DNA from: Hyparrhenia diplandra
Taxonomy: Eukaryota; Streptophyta; Magnoliopsida; Poales; Poaceae
Direction: 5' to 3'
Length of the DNA: 64,000 nucleotides
Assembly: GCA_015847255.1 (NCBI GenBank)
Contig: JADLZK010012353.1
Coordinates: 496,001 to 560,000, forward strand
Made by a program: the position numbers and the translations under genes. Below the pieces are notes generated by a model, which worked only from the letters and a program-made list of their open reading frames with translations, was not told the DNA's origin and searched no databases. Positions 23,248 to 33,767 of this stretch are shown here, piece by piece (position 1 is the stretch's first letter; every line of letters begins with the position of its first letter).

Positions 23248-26130
23248 TGTAATTTGCATCCAATTCATCTCCATAACACTCAAATCTACCATGTGAATGA
23301 CATATTTATGTTGTTCAAGTAACTTGGACTTCCACCACAGCCCTGTCACCATACTTCTATGCTCAATGCCTAGCGCATCAACAATGTCCCCAAGTATAAC
23401 TGCACCTTCTGGCCAAGAAAATCATATCCATCTCCAGAAGAATGTCTCTGCATAGAATGAGAGAACACATACTTGTTCTGATATAAATATAAACAAAAGA
23501 TGTCATTGCCATGTATCAGGTGGTATTGTATAGGCTTCACACCTGCCAACACTATAATGTCATTCTTATATATATTAATGCAAACGAAATAAAACATGAA
23601 GCCAAAAAATAAAATGGTTGGACAACCTGTGCCCAAAAAAATAATATCAAGCACCTGCCCAGCCATATACATATACATTAACATACATGAGGACTGATAA
23701 AATGGTCTGAGTAAACAATATTTGGTGCTCTTCCCTGTAGGAATCAATTCCTTTCTTGGTTTAGCCAAAAGAGGGATTTTCAAATGCATTAGAGAGCTGG
23801 AAAACAACATATCATGTGAACGATAAAAACACAGGTTTTATTAGAGTGCAGAGCATTTTCTCTAGCATGCAGGAAGGAGTTGCAACTATACAACTGATGG
23901 ACTATATATTATATTCAATATAATTCAAAGGTGCAAGCAAAGATTTATTTCAGATTAATAGTTAACTGGAAAACATATTTTATAAGAAACCATTTTAAAA
24001 ATGGAGCCTCCACCAACAGTGGAATGATGCAATTGAAGCTCACAGATTCTTGTCAACTGTGCAAATATTATGAATAACCTACAATACGTTATTAAAATAA
24101 TGGGAATCCCCATAAAAGACTGGTTTGGTAACATGCATTGAACACAAAGAGTAGAGTCAACTAACAGCTTACAGACAACAATTCGCCAATCAAGATAAAG
24201 AAAAGCAGTGTTTCAATTAAAAACAAAGGCTCGACCATTTCGAGTATAAGCATCAGGAAAAGACTGCATCCTGTTCACTTCAGGTCAGAAATTTTCTCCC
24301 CAACAAGATTGCTCACAATCATATAGATGACACACTCACTATCTTTTGCTGCTAACTGGAGGCAAGAAATTCTCTCTCCTACTTCTTCCCGCAAAAAGTT
24401 ATCTAGGGGGTCTCAATTATTTTCTTTACCATGCTTGTGACCTGCAACTAATCCAGAAAAATCATGCAGACACAAGAGATGAAGGGGTAATGATGATTAA
24501 TAAGGAAATGAAAATAATAACAACTGGCAAGGAAAGAAAGGATGATATTTTTTTAGTTTTTTATGGCATTGAAACTCTTAGCCAAAAGTAACTGATCAAG
24601 CATATTTGGAAATGCAATAGGAAATTGTCTTATCCCACATTCCAGTAGTAATAAGAGCACCAGAGTGCTGAGTTCAGTTATTAGAGAACATCACACCATT
24701 CTCGAAATCTGAACAGCATGTTCAGAGCAAAAGCAGTTCAATTACTACAGAGAATAGACAACCACCTTAGTTGTTAAGAAGTTCCAAGATAATACAAAGA
24801 ATCAGTTGTGTGATCTGCCAGTTTGACAGGATACAGATGAAAAAAATCGTTGGGCATTGTTCTTCCAACATTTTTTAGAGTATTATATTTTCAATATATG
24901 GGGAACAATGAAAAGAAAAGAAAGAGGCTAATTTTTACCTTGGTTGACTCTTGAACATGATTAGTGCAAGATACTTCATGAAGGTGAGTGAGGCCTTCGT
25001 GTGGCCATTGGAGCCCATGAGCATGGCCAACTGGGTTCACCATCTGCTTCACGAACCCCTGCACAAACGCAAAATACCAGCTGACCTGAAGGTATACTAA
25101 CATGCAGTATAATTTTTCTGACAATTAAAAGGGAATAATAAAAGTAAAATTTCCTTTTGGTTTCATCTGGCTGAATTTGCATATACACACCATGGATTTA
25201 AGCTGGTGAAGTTGGTGACACTGAATTTGTGTGAGAAAAATCAACCTCAGCCTCGCCCAACTGTCAGGGCAACGCTCGGCGCTCGTAGCGCCCTGACCGA
25301 GCCATTGGGACACTGCCTAGAAAATCATCCCAATGAATCCTCCCTAGATCGAGTGGTTGCCGCTGGCTAACCTTATTGTAGATCTGAAAAGAAACAATAA
25401 TAAAGAAAAATTCATGGAATTAAAAAATGAGGCAAGATGTAGATCATATAGAGACGTGCTCACGAGCAAAGGAAGGTGCTGCTGCACCACCACCGTGAGG
25501 CGCCGTTTGCGTACTTGCCACGCCACCACAGTAAGATGTCGTCTGTGTTGGGATTGGTAGGAATACTGGCTGCCATCGCCACCTGAGCCATCATCACGCG
25601 AGGGCGTCCACGCGGGCGTTGCCTCTCGAAGCCCCGGATGTGCCGCCGCAGCCCCTGTGTGGCCCCGATTTGGAGGAGCCTCAAGCAAGAACTGGACGAC
25701 GACCAAGGTGGGGATCTCATCCATGAGCCAATCGAGCTTCACGAGTGCAGCACGCGTGTGAATCCGCTCAGGCCTCCCCGTCCGGCTGTCTGGCGGCGTG
25801 GGGAGAGAGGAGTAATATCCGGCGGGGTGGCGGTGTTGAACTCTAAACATGGGACCGAGAGGAGTCTCGAGCGTGGAGGGAGGCGAGGCGCGCCGCGCTA
25901 GGTGGATGGCCCTTGTAGGCTGGTCACCGGGGGAGGAGCGTCGAGGAAGGAGGGGTGAAGAGGCGGCGGCGGAAGTCTCGTGGTGTTTTTCTTCTGTCTG
26001 CGGAGGCATGTTTTTTTTCCAGAAAAAGGAGAGAAGCGGGGGATCGAACCATCGCCGTGGCCCATGCGGTGCGGGCGACGGGCACGCGGGTGGACATGGG
26101 AGGGGAGAGAAGGTGTCCCATACACTTGAT
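23248..26130 (-). other. Unrecognised multi-exon-looking locus
   Basis: A minus-strand gene is suggested by composition and splice signals. The 25560-26130 part is GC-rich like a grass first exon, with a long open frame (MPPQTEEKHHETSAAASS...). At 25058-24939 there is a clean 120-bp exon: acceptor TTTGTGCAG, 40 codons without a stop (GFVKQMVNPVGHAHG ... NHVQESTK), and donor AAG/GTAAAA. Near 23411-23248 another frame reads EGAVILGDIVDALGIEHRS and MVTGLWWKSKLLEQ before a GTATAT donor. However, the upstream part of that exon has a TGA in this frame. I do not recognise the protein, and the exons could belong to a non-coding or decayed transcript. Confidence 0.3.
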
Positions 26131-26298
26131 CTCGATTGTTGATTCGTGAATGAGTAATGAGAGAGAACATTGAGAAGTAATCTGGATGATTCATTTGATT
26201 AATGTATTTGAATGAGAGACAAGTTTGGTGTATTATTAGGGTAGAAAAATCTCGCTCTTAAAGTATACAAGAGCCATGGGCTGGCCATGCATGGACGA

Positions 26299-26323
26299 TT
26301 TTTTTTTTTTTTTTACAAGAGAA
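26299..26323 (-). mobile_element. Ultra-short retroposed insert (poly-T plus 9 bp)
   Basis: The direct repeat gcatggacga (26289-26298 and 26324-26333) encloses only a run of 16 T and acaagagaa. This looks like the poly(A) tail and last few bases of a LINE or SINE inserted in reverse orientation. Confidence 0.6.
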
Positions 26324-26399
26324 GCATGGACGACTTTGGACTGGAGTGGTGTGCAAGAGCCATGCGTTGTAGGACAGTGACGAATGTGCCTTCTATGTG

Positions 26400-26848
26400 A
26401 TATTGTGATTCGTGCCCTGAAATTATTTTTTGACCGGCTTCTGATCAGTTGCCTGACAACCTGGCTTGCTCCGTTGCGACGACAGAGGCCGGTCAAAAAG
26501 TTATTTACTGTATATTCTCACTTATTAGCAATCTTGATAGCTTGGTTGTCTTCCTTGGGCGGCTCAGCTGTTGTCTCTGTATTTAGCAGACCCGGTGGTG
26601 TTCGTGGGACGCCAAGCTTCAAAACCTTCCTATCCTCAATGAAATGAATTCTTTGGCCCACTCGTGAAAAAAAAAAAAAAGGCATTGCATATCTCACTCC
26701 AATTAGTGGTATAGATAGGTGCAGCGGTCAGACACAGACCACAACCACCTCCAAGTTAATTTTCGTTAGGATCATGCATGCATGACACTAGCTAGGCCAC
26801 TCCTCAAAATTCATGCGTACGTTGGCTACTTGATATTAAATTTTGGTG
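26400..26848. other. Possible LINE 3' tail and flanking unique sequence
   Basis: Around 26560-26680 the sequence runs through caatgaaatgaattctttgg to an A14 run, which resembles the 3' end and poly(A) tail of a truncated plant LINE. No target duplication was identified. Nothing else is recognised. Confidence 0.3.
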
Positions 26849-27642
26849 AGCATCTCCAAGAGTTTCTTATATTTTGTTTCCTAGAATATGGTGTTTGCCA
26901 ACTCCCGAATTAGTATAATACTAGCAAAACTTGACTGTGTGTTGCACCGGGATGTATGTACTGTACTCGCACCAAAAGCATGCCGTGCATCGTTGACACA
27001 CCACGTATGAGTTTGACAAATGACACTCCAAGTCGTATGTTGCAACGGTTAAAATTTATCATATGCAATTAAGTTATCGAAGAAGCATGCAACTTGCATC
27101 CACGAGTTGAAAGATCAAAGACACCTGATTAGAGGTCGTGTGTTGAATCGAGACGTATGTGTAATTTATTGTACTGTGCTCATTCCAAAAGCATGCCGTG
27201 CGAAGCATCTGACTTGCATATGGGAGGAAGAGGCGGAAGAAAGAAGAGGTGAAAAAAATATACGGTACAAATTTTCATGTTTTATTAATAGGTATAGAAA
27301 AAAAAAAAAAAGATCATCTCAAGAGTTTTTATATTTTCATCCCAAAAGGTTTTTTTCGACACTTCTTTTCTAGAATCTATCTCATGTTTAGCATCAGGAT
27401 CCTGAATAATTTGTTTCTATACGTGTTTAAGCCCTTCCATGAAATCTTTCGCTTTGCACTTTTCTCACTTGGATTTATTTCTGTACACGTCTAAGTCCTT
27501 CCACCTCCGGACGATGGGAAAGCATCATGACAAATTGTTGGAGATGAGTTTTTATCAATTTTCTAAAACAATAAGGATGGGAAAGGGATATGCCAAACTC
27601 TTTTTTTTTTGAGAATGGGATATGCCAAACTCTTGGAGATGC
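26849..27642. mobile_element. TIR element adjoining the block 2 breakpoint
   Basis: The ends AGCATCTCCAAGAGTTT and AACTCTTGGAGATGCTT are inverted copies of each other, a terminus type common in grass MITEs. The interior has an internal repeat: two diverged units containing aaaagcatgccgtgc near 26975 and 27188. No clear target duplication is seen. It ends about 60 bp before block 2 begins. Confidence 0.5.
27602..27616 (-). mobile_element. Ultra-short retroposed insert (T9 plus gagaat)
   Basis: The 17-bp perfect direct repeat gggatatgccaaactct (27585-27601 and 27617-27633) flanks just 15 bp: nine T and gagaat. The long target duplication with a poly-T core is the signature of a nearly completely 5'-truncated non-LTR insertion. 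Confidence 0.75.
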
Positions 27643-28203
27643 TTTGAGTTGTGGCTATATATAAGCATTTTGTGCTCTTGCATTATATTTATAGAAGTGA
27701 ATACATTGAGGAGCGCCACATTACATACAATTTCTTTTACTTATCTATTCAATTTTGTTTGGTCATTTTTTTGAGTTGCATGCTCATCCAACCCATGAAT
27801 ATAGATGGACATACATGCATATCAGAAGATGCACTGCCTTTAAAGTAAAGAAGAAAAATTACACACAAAAATTAATGAAAATGCTAACTTATTATGTGGC
27901 CAAGGAAATATACTCAAAAAGCGAAGAAGAACTGGAAAAACTTAACATTTAACAAAAAAAAATGAATACAAACTATTAAGGAGATGTGTTTCTTAAACAG
28001 AACCGTCAAAGCAAATAACAGTGAGAGATCTATAAAAAAGATAACTAGTTAATTAGCACTATCTATTGCTAGATGAGAGCTAACACTAGCACTATCTATT
28101 GCTAGATGAAAGCTAACTAGTTAAATATGATATTATATTTATTTGGACAAGATAAAATGTTGGATTGAACACACGAGGCTATCTTCAGTTCTGTTTCAAA
28201 TAA

Positions 28204-28583
28204 CTAACTTTTACAAAAATAGCAAAACACACATCGCGTGAAATGCATTTGATTCACATCTCTGGTCCTTTACATATAAACCTTGGTATTGTCCTTCAAT
28301 CCAACATTGTGCTATGCACATAGGCTTCGTGCAAAATGGATGTAGATGTATTTTAACAAATTGTGTGCAAGTTTCTGCATGAAATATCCACAAATTAGTA
28401 TAGATTATAGTCACAATTTACAAAAAAAAAAATATTAATAAAAAGTAATAGTAATATGTGACACTAAATTTCTCTAAAAGACTTCAGTGACCAAATATAA
28501 TGAGAAAACATACCTGCCAAAGTATGATTTGCATGAAAGACAAGCACTAGGAAGAAGACTAGAGCAACATATTTTGCATCCAT
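28204..28583 (-). pseudogene. Defensin-like secreted peptide gene, copy 2 (C-terminal frameshift)
   Basis: Exon 1 (28514-28583) encodes the signal peptide MDAKYVALVFFLVLVFHAN followed by HTLA and ends at a strong donor GGCAG/GTATGT. Exon 2 begins at 28374 after a proper acceptor (CATGCAG). Splicing gives a mature start ETCTQFVKI and cysteines spaced C-x11-C-x4-C-x3-C-x15-C-x8-C. Then one extra T in a T-run near 28223 shifts the frame (MCVLLFL, stop at 28211), so the last three cysteines seen in copy 1 (C-x1-C-x2-C minus its first) are lost. Without that base the frame would end at 28204. The lesion is in a homopolymer, so a sequencing error is possible and the gene may be intact in reality. 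A TATA-like motif equivalent to copy 1 lies near 28650. Confidence 0.7.
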
Positions 28584-29034
28584 AATGGAACTAATCTTTC
28601 TTCTATAATATAATTGATATGTAGTGACCTATGATGCTGTGCGTTTATGAGTCTTGTATAAATAGAGAGTGGAAGCACTAATAATAGAATTACAACTTAA
28701 CACAGCCACACAAGCACATGCTGGACGATTTCAACTTAATGTTTAGTTACTAGTAAACCAAAACTCAAGAGAATGATCTCAAACCAACCGCATGCACCTA
28801 TGAATTGAGTGAAGGATCTGAGTCTTTTAGGATCCGAAAGATAGAATCAGATCCAAACAAGTTGCATCTTTGACACTATCAAAACTAACATGCAAAACAC
28901 TTTATGCATAGAAAGAATAGAATCTTGTATTACGTGCTACATGCAAAAACCTCTACCATTTGTGATCTTCTGAGTTTAGTCATGTTTGCATGTAGGAATA
29001 TGCATAACATTAGGTTGATATCAACCAATCATTT

Positions 29035-29778
29035 TTTTAGATAAGGGGGACAAAAGTTTCAGCCTCTACCATTCGGGAATGGTACACAACCGAAAGTGTT
29101 ACAAAAAGCCAATAGGCAAAACACAATGCCATAAGGCAAACCCATCCAACTAGAAACAAAATAGAAATCATCTCAACTAGTGTTGTCGAATCCAAAAAGA
29201 CAATACCAAATGGCAATACGGTTTTGAATCTCCAACCGAACTTTGCAAAAACTAGCATGATCAACGTCTTCTATCTTACGCATCCTTCATTGAAGAGTGG
29301 GCAATTCTCCTCCTTATGTAGCACGGAGCACTGAGGAATCCGATGACGTAAGCCCTAAAAATTACGCATAAAGGTATTAGTTTTAACTTTATTGAACACC
29401 ATAATAATCCTATTCAACCATATTGCCCCACTTAACGCCGTTCCTCCTAACAAAATCTAATTTCGAAGCTTTGGATTTAATCCATGCAGCCAAGAACCAA
29501 ACATGTTAGCAATGCTAGTAGGTGGTCGAATTCTGAAAGAAATATAGACTGTGTTCCAAATAAAGCTTGCAAAATTACAGTTTAAAACAAATGTTGAATT
29601 GATTCAATAGAATTGCAAAAACAAAAGAAAAACAAAAGTTGATACATCCTTGACCGTCCCTCTTCGCAAGGTTATCATTGTTAAGAGTAACTCCTTTCTT
29701 TAGGTACCACAAGAAAATCTTAATTTTAAGTGGTACTTTTAGTTTTCTAAAGAACACTTTTGTTAGGTTGAATTCCAT
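29035..29778 (-). pseudogene. LINE 3'-end remnant (zf-RVT region), block 2
   Basis: Same relic as at 1870-2658. The frame MEFNLTKVFFRKLKVPLKIK continues IFLWYLKKGVTLNNDNLAKR and loses frame after GQGCIN. It lacks the 51-bp duplication found in block 1. Confidence 0.7.
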
Positions 29779-29835
29779 GTGTAATGAATTTTTTGTACAT
29801 AGACCAAACTGTAAATGATCTATTCTTAGTTAGAT

Positions 29836-31051
29836 GGGAGCGTATCTTATGCAATTATCCTTGGCGTGCAACCTTTGCAACTTCCAACCACAATCATAAG
29901 ATTTGCATCCGATGACCGGATTAAGAGGGGGGAAACTTTAACACTGAAATCCTCCCACCCTTACATTTGCTAACAAATGAAACCCCTAATCCCTCCCCCG
30001 GTGACGTCCTTTCTCACGATCGCTGTTGCCATCATACACGTTTTACGTTCCATTCATATTACTTTTTGTTGTACAAAGAGCGAGCTCTACGGTGGCTGTC
30101 CGCTCACCGCGCGCACAACGTATCCATCCCCCGTCCACGGTGATCGTCCACATCCGATCGCCCGGGGTGGCGAGCAAGTCCGACCGCGCGGCAACCACAT
30201 CCCGGTGCTCGGCCGTATGCATTGCAAAAATAGAAAACATGCATTGCAGGAATAGAAACATGCAGGTGCTCCGCCGTGGCCTCGTAGGCGCGCCCGCACA
30301 GCAGCCGCTCGCGGCAGCCTCGCCGGCGACGCACGCGAGCTGCTCCGCCGGCGCCACCAAATCCTACGCCTCCGCACCGCCTGAGAACCGCAGCGAAACC
30401 AGCGGTCGAGCCGCCGTGACACCGGGGCTTAACTCGCCACGACCATGGCTAGGCCGCGCCACGGGCTGAGCTTCACGACACCGGGGCTAGCCACGCGGGG
30501 GGCGAGCTCGCGCGGCCAGGGCAGGCACGCTGGCTGGGCGGAGCCACTAGTACCCAAATGATTTTTGCGTGACGGCGAAATTGATTTTGCGTGGCGCACG
30601 CGTAGCCCGTCACTAATGAAAGGTCACGGTTAATCACGTGTTTTTGCGTGGCGGGCTACGCAATCGCCACGGTAACACTGAATATCCGTGGCGGGTAGAT
30701 TAGGATGCCCGCCACGGTATGGTTCGAAAAAAAAAAAAAAGAAAACAAAAATGTCCAGGCCCCTGCTGTGCTGAGCACGAGATGAAGGTGACGGGGTGGC
30801 GGCGCCATGCGCGCGACGAAGTTGGCGGCGGCGGGCGGCGGGGACGAGCTTGCCGAGGGACGGGGTCTTGAGAAAAACGGGCGTCACCGGGGAGGGATTA
30901 GGGGTTTTATTTGTTAGCAAATGTAAGGGTGGGAGGGTTTAAGTGTTAAAATTTCCCACATCTCAATCTTGCCATCGAATGCAAATCTTGTGATTGTGGT
31001 TGGAAGTTGCAAATGTTGCACACGAAGGATGATTGCATACGATACGCTCCC
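29836..31051. mobile_element. Mutator-like element with ~175-bp TIRs
   Basis: The ends GGGAGCGTATC... and ...GATACGCTCCC begin terminal inverted repeats of about 175 bp that align well throughout (for example CTTACATTTGCTAACAAAT in both). The 9-bp target duplication tagttagat (29827-29835, 31052-31060) is diagnostic of Mutator. Block 1 has the single empty target at 2707-2715. The interior is GC-rich (30080-30540) with no recognised protein, compatible with a Pack-MULE, and contains a CACTA fragment. No transposase is present. Confidence 0.92.
30545..30770. mobile_element. CACTA end fragment inside the Mutator-like element
   Basis: It starts CACTAGTACCCAAATG and carries the subterminal motifs gtggcgggc / gcccgccacgg typical of the CACTA element at 31719. 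It fades into an A-rich run at 30728-30755 and no right terminus is found. Confidence 0.5.
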
Positions 31052-31718
31052 TAGTTAGATTCCATTGGAACATATCTCGCTTGTCTGTAAGGCTAATTTG
31101 TATCACTATTGAAACTCGATCGAACCACGTGGTTCAGTTTGCATTAATCAAACCTCATCTAAAGTATACATTCACTGGTGCAGACCTAAGGACTTTTGCC
31201 ACTGCATCATTTTTGTGTCACACAATTGTATATAAAGTTGGGTACACCTCGCTCAAAGGTTTATCACCTAACCAAACTGGTTTTGTTAAATCATGGGGAC
31301 ATAAGGAACTGGTTTTGTTAAATCTCTCCACTTCCAAGTACTAAGTATATCCAAATTAAATATATGTAATCTCAAAACTCTTTTCTATGCCTTGAAGTCT
31401 ATTCATGATTATCTTCTACTTCTGCCTTTCTTTTTTTTTTTTTTGATGAGACCTTTCTTTTCAATTTAAAAGAGATTAACATTTCAACACAATAGGGGAT
31501 TATTAATTAGTAATTAAAGAAATAGAAAAGAAATCTCAAGACCTCCCAAATTCTCGGTATAGGCCAGCCTCCTTTTGACAATCGAGCCAACACATAGCCA
31601 TTTGCTACTTCTAAATTAAAGTAATTGTGCAACTATGGTAATGAAAAAGTATCGAGCCTCATTAGTGCTTTTCTAAGTGAAAAAAAAACCTTACAACTAT
31701 GACAACCCAACAATTAAT

Positions 31719-32987
31719 CACTAGTACCTAAAACGTTTTCTGTGGCGGTCGTTTTTGGTTTTGCGTCACTAACCAAAGGTCACGGTTAATCGCGTGATTA
31801 ACCGTGGGGCCACAGTGCCCCGCCACGCCAGCACGAGGAATTTGCGTGACGGGCGGTTAGGATGCCCGCCACAGCCAAAAAAAAAAAAAATAAAAACCTA
31901 AGACAGGCCCGCCGAGCCCATCACCGGCCCGCCGAGCCCATCTAGGGTTCCGGTGCCCCCGCCGCCCGCCGAGCGCCGCCGCTGCGAGCTGGGGGCCGCG
32001 GCGCCATGGATCCGCCGCCCGCCGCGAGTCGTGGGCGCCCGATGTGAATCCGCGCCGCCCGCCGCTGGCGTGGGCGCGCCGCCATGGATCCGCTGGCCGG
32101 AGATCGCCGCCCTCCACAGCGCCCGGCACGTGGAGGCGGATCCAGCCCACACCCGGCGTCGCCGGCCACCGGAGAGGGGAGGGAGGGAGCGCCACCACGG
32201 ATCCGTCCCGCCGCGGAGCGCGTGAGCCGCCAGGAGAGCGTCGCCGCCACCGGAGAGGGAGGGAGCGCGCCACCACGGATCCGGCCGCCGCCGAAGCTCA
32301 GCCGCGCGGGGAGGGAGGAGGCGGATCCACGCGAAGCTGTGGTCGGATCCGCGCGCGCCGCCGGATCCACGAGCCTCGCGCGGATCCCCGCGTCTTTGCC
32401 GCCGGAGATCCACCGAATCGCCGGTTCGCCACGCCGCCGGGAGAGGGAGAAAGTGAGGAGGCGCCCGACGGGAGAGGGAGCAAGGGAGGAGGCACCGGTG
32501 GGAGAGGGGAGAAAGGGAGGGGTGCCGGTGGGAGGAGGCGCGGTGAGTGGGAGTCGCGGTGAGGGGCGCCGGTGGGAGCGGAGGCGTCGGTCTTTTTCCG
32601 TGAATGAGGAGTGAAGGATGGAGAATGAGTAGACCAAACTCTAATCCTTATATTTATACTCGAAGACAATTATTGGGTCTCATTGAGCCTGTTGGGCTTC
32701 GATCTTTTCCGTGGCGGGCCTTTTAAGGCGTCCGTCACGGAAAATTTATTTTGCGTGGGCGCACCTTAACACGCCCGCCACGCGCAAAAGACAATCTTTT
32801 CGTGGCGGGCGCGTTAAGGTGCCCCCACGCGCCCGCCACACAAAATAAATTTTACGTGGCGGGTAAAAAATGCCCGCCACGGAAAAGAAAAATAGGATGT
32901 GGTGGAGTATTTTCCGTAACGGCAAAAAAAAATGTCCGCCACGGAAAATATTATGCCAGTGCTCGCAAAATCAAATCAGTACTAGTG
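31719..32987. mobile_element. Non-autonomous CACTA element with AAT target duplication
   Basis: A 1269-bp element beginning CACTAGTACCTAAAACG and ending ATCAGTACTAGTG, flanked by AAT on both sides (31716-31718, 32988-32990). Block 1 has the uninterrupted site caattaatgacagc. Subterminal regions carry inverted CGTGGCGGG / CCCGCCACG motifs. The centre (31900-32620) is GC-rich with open frames on both strands but nothing recognisable, so it may carry captured gene sequence. Confidence 0.9.
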
Positions 32988-33225
32988 AATGACAGCAAAC
33001 AGTTCTACCCGATCGGAGGTCTTCGCAAATATCAACTATCAAAAAACTGCATCACCGGCCAAAGTGATTCTCTGTTTAAGTACATATGTAACTATTTGGC
33101 CAATGCTACCATACAAAACAAAATATACAAATTTAGGAGCCAGAAAACCTACCTTTATTTCCATGAAATGGGTAAGACCATTGGATAACCGCTCTGGCTG
33201 ACGACAAAAACCTTATTTATTTTAT

Positions 33226-33345
33226 ATTCCACCTTTTCTAAATTACAAGACATTTCGGCTTTTCTTGATTCATTCCTTTTACTATGTATCTAATCATATC
33301 TAAGTACATAAAAAAGCCATAGTGTCTATTTGGAATGGAGGGAGT
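33226..33345. mobile_element. Stowaway-like MITE (degenerate), block 2
   Basis: Same element as 3622-3740, ending ggaatggagggag. Confidence 0.6.
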
Positions 33346-33767
33346 TAGTAGGACGGAAGAGAATGAAATAAAAGGTTAACTAAGTATATTTTTACTTTTT
33401 TTTTTTAGGACCTGTGACTTCCATTAATTACTCGGCTGCTGGCAGCAACAACGAACATCAAATGGAACAGAGATAATCTTGTCCCCCTCAACACACTCAT
33501 AACCCAAAGCCGCCATGGCATGGAACACCTTATTATTCTAAACACACAACCTAAACGGATAAAATTGGACGACACCAAAGAATTCAGTTCTCCAACGAGG
33601 CCACCCTCCGGTCTATCGAAAGGGTCAGCAGCTGATAGTTTTTGCTGGACTAATTGGCCTGGCAGATTTTTATTTATTATGTTCCATCTTCCTCACAGTA
33701 GGCAATACTTGTTGATAATCATAGGCGACGTCTGATGATGATGATGACGACGACGTGCAAGAAGGCT

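Noticed and set aside
31857..32669. Several long GC-rich frames on both strands
   Set aside because: They lie entirely within the CACTA element at 31719-32987, with no recognisable domain and open on both strands because of composition.
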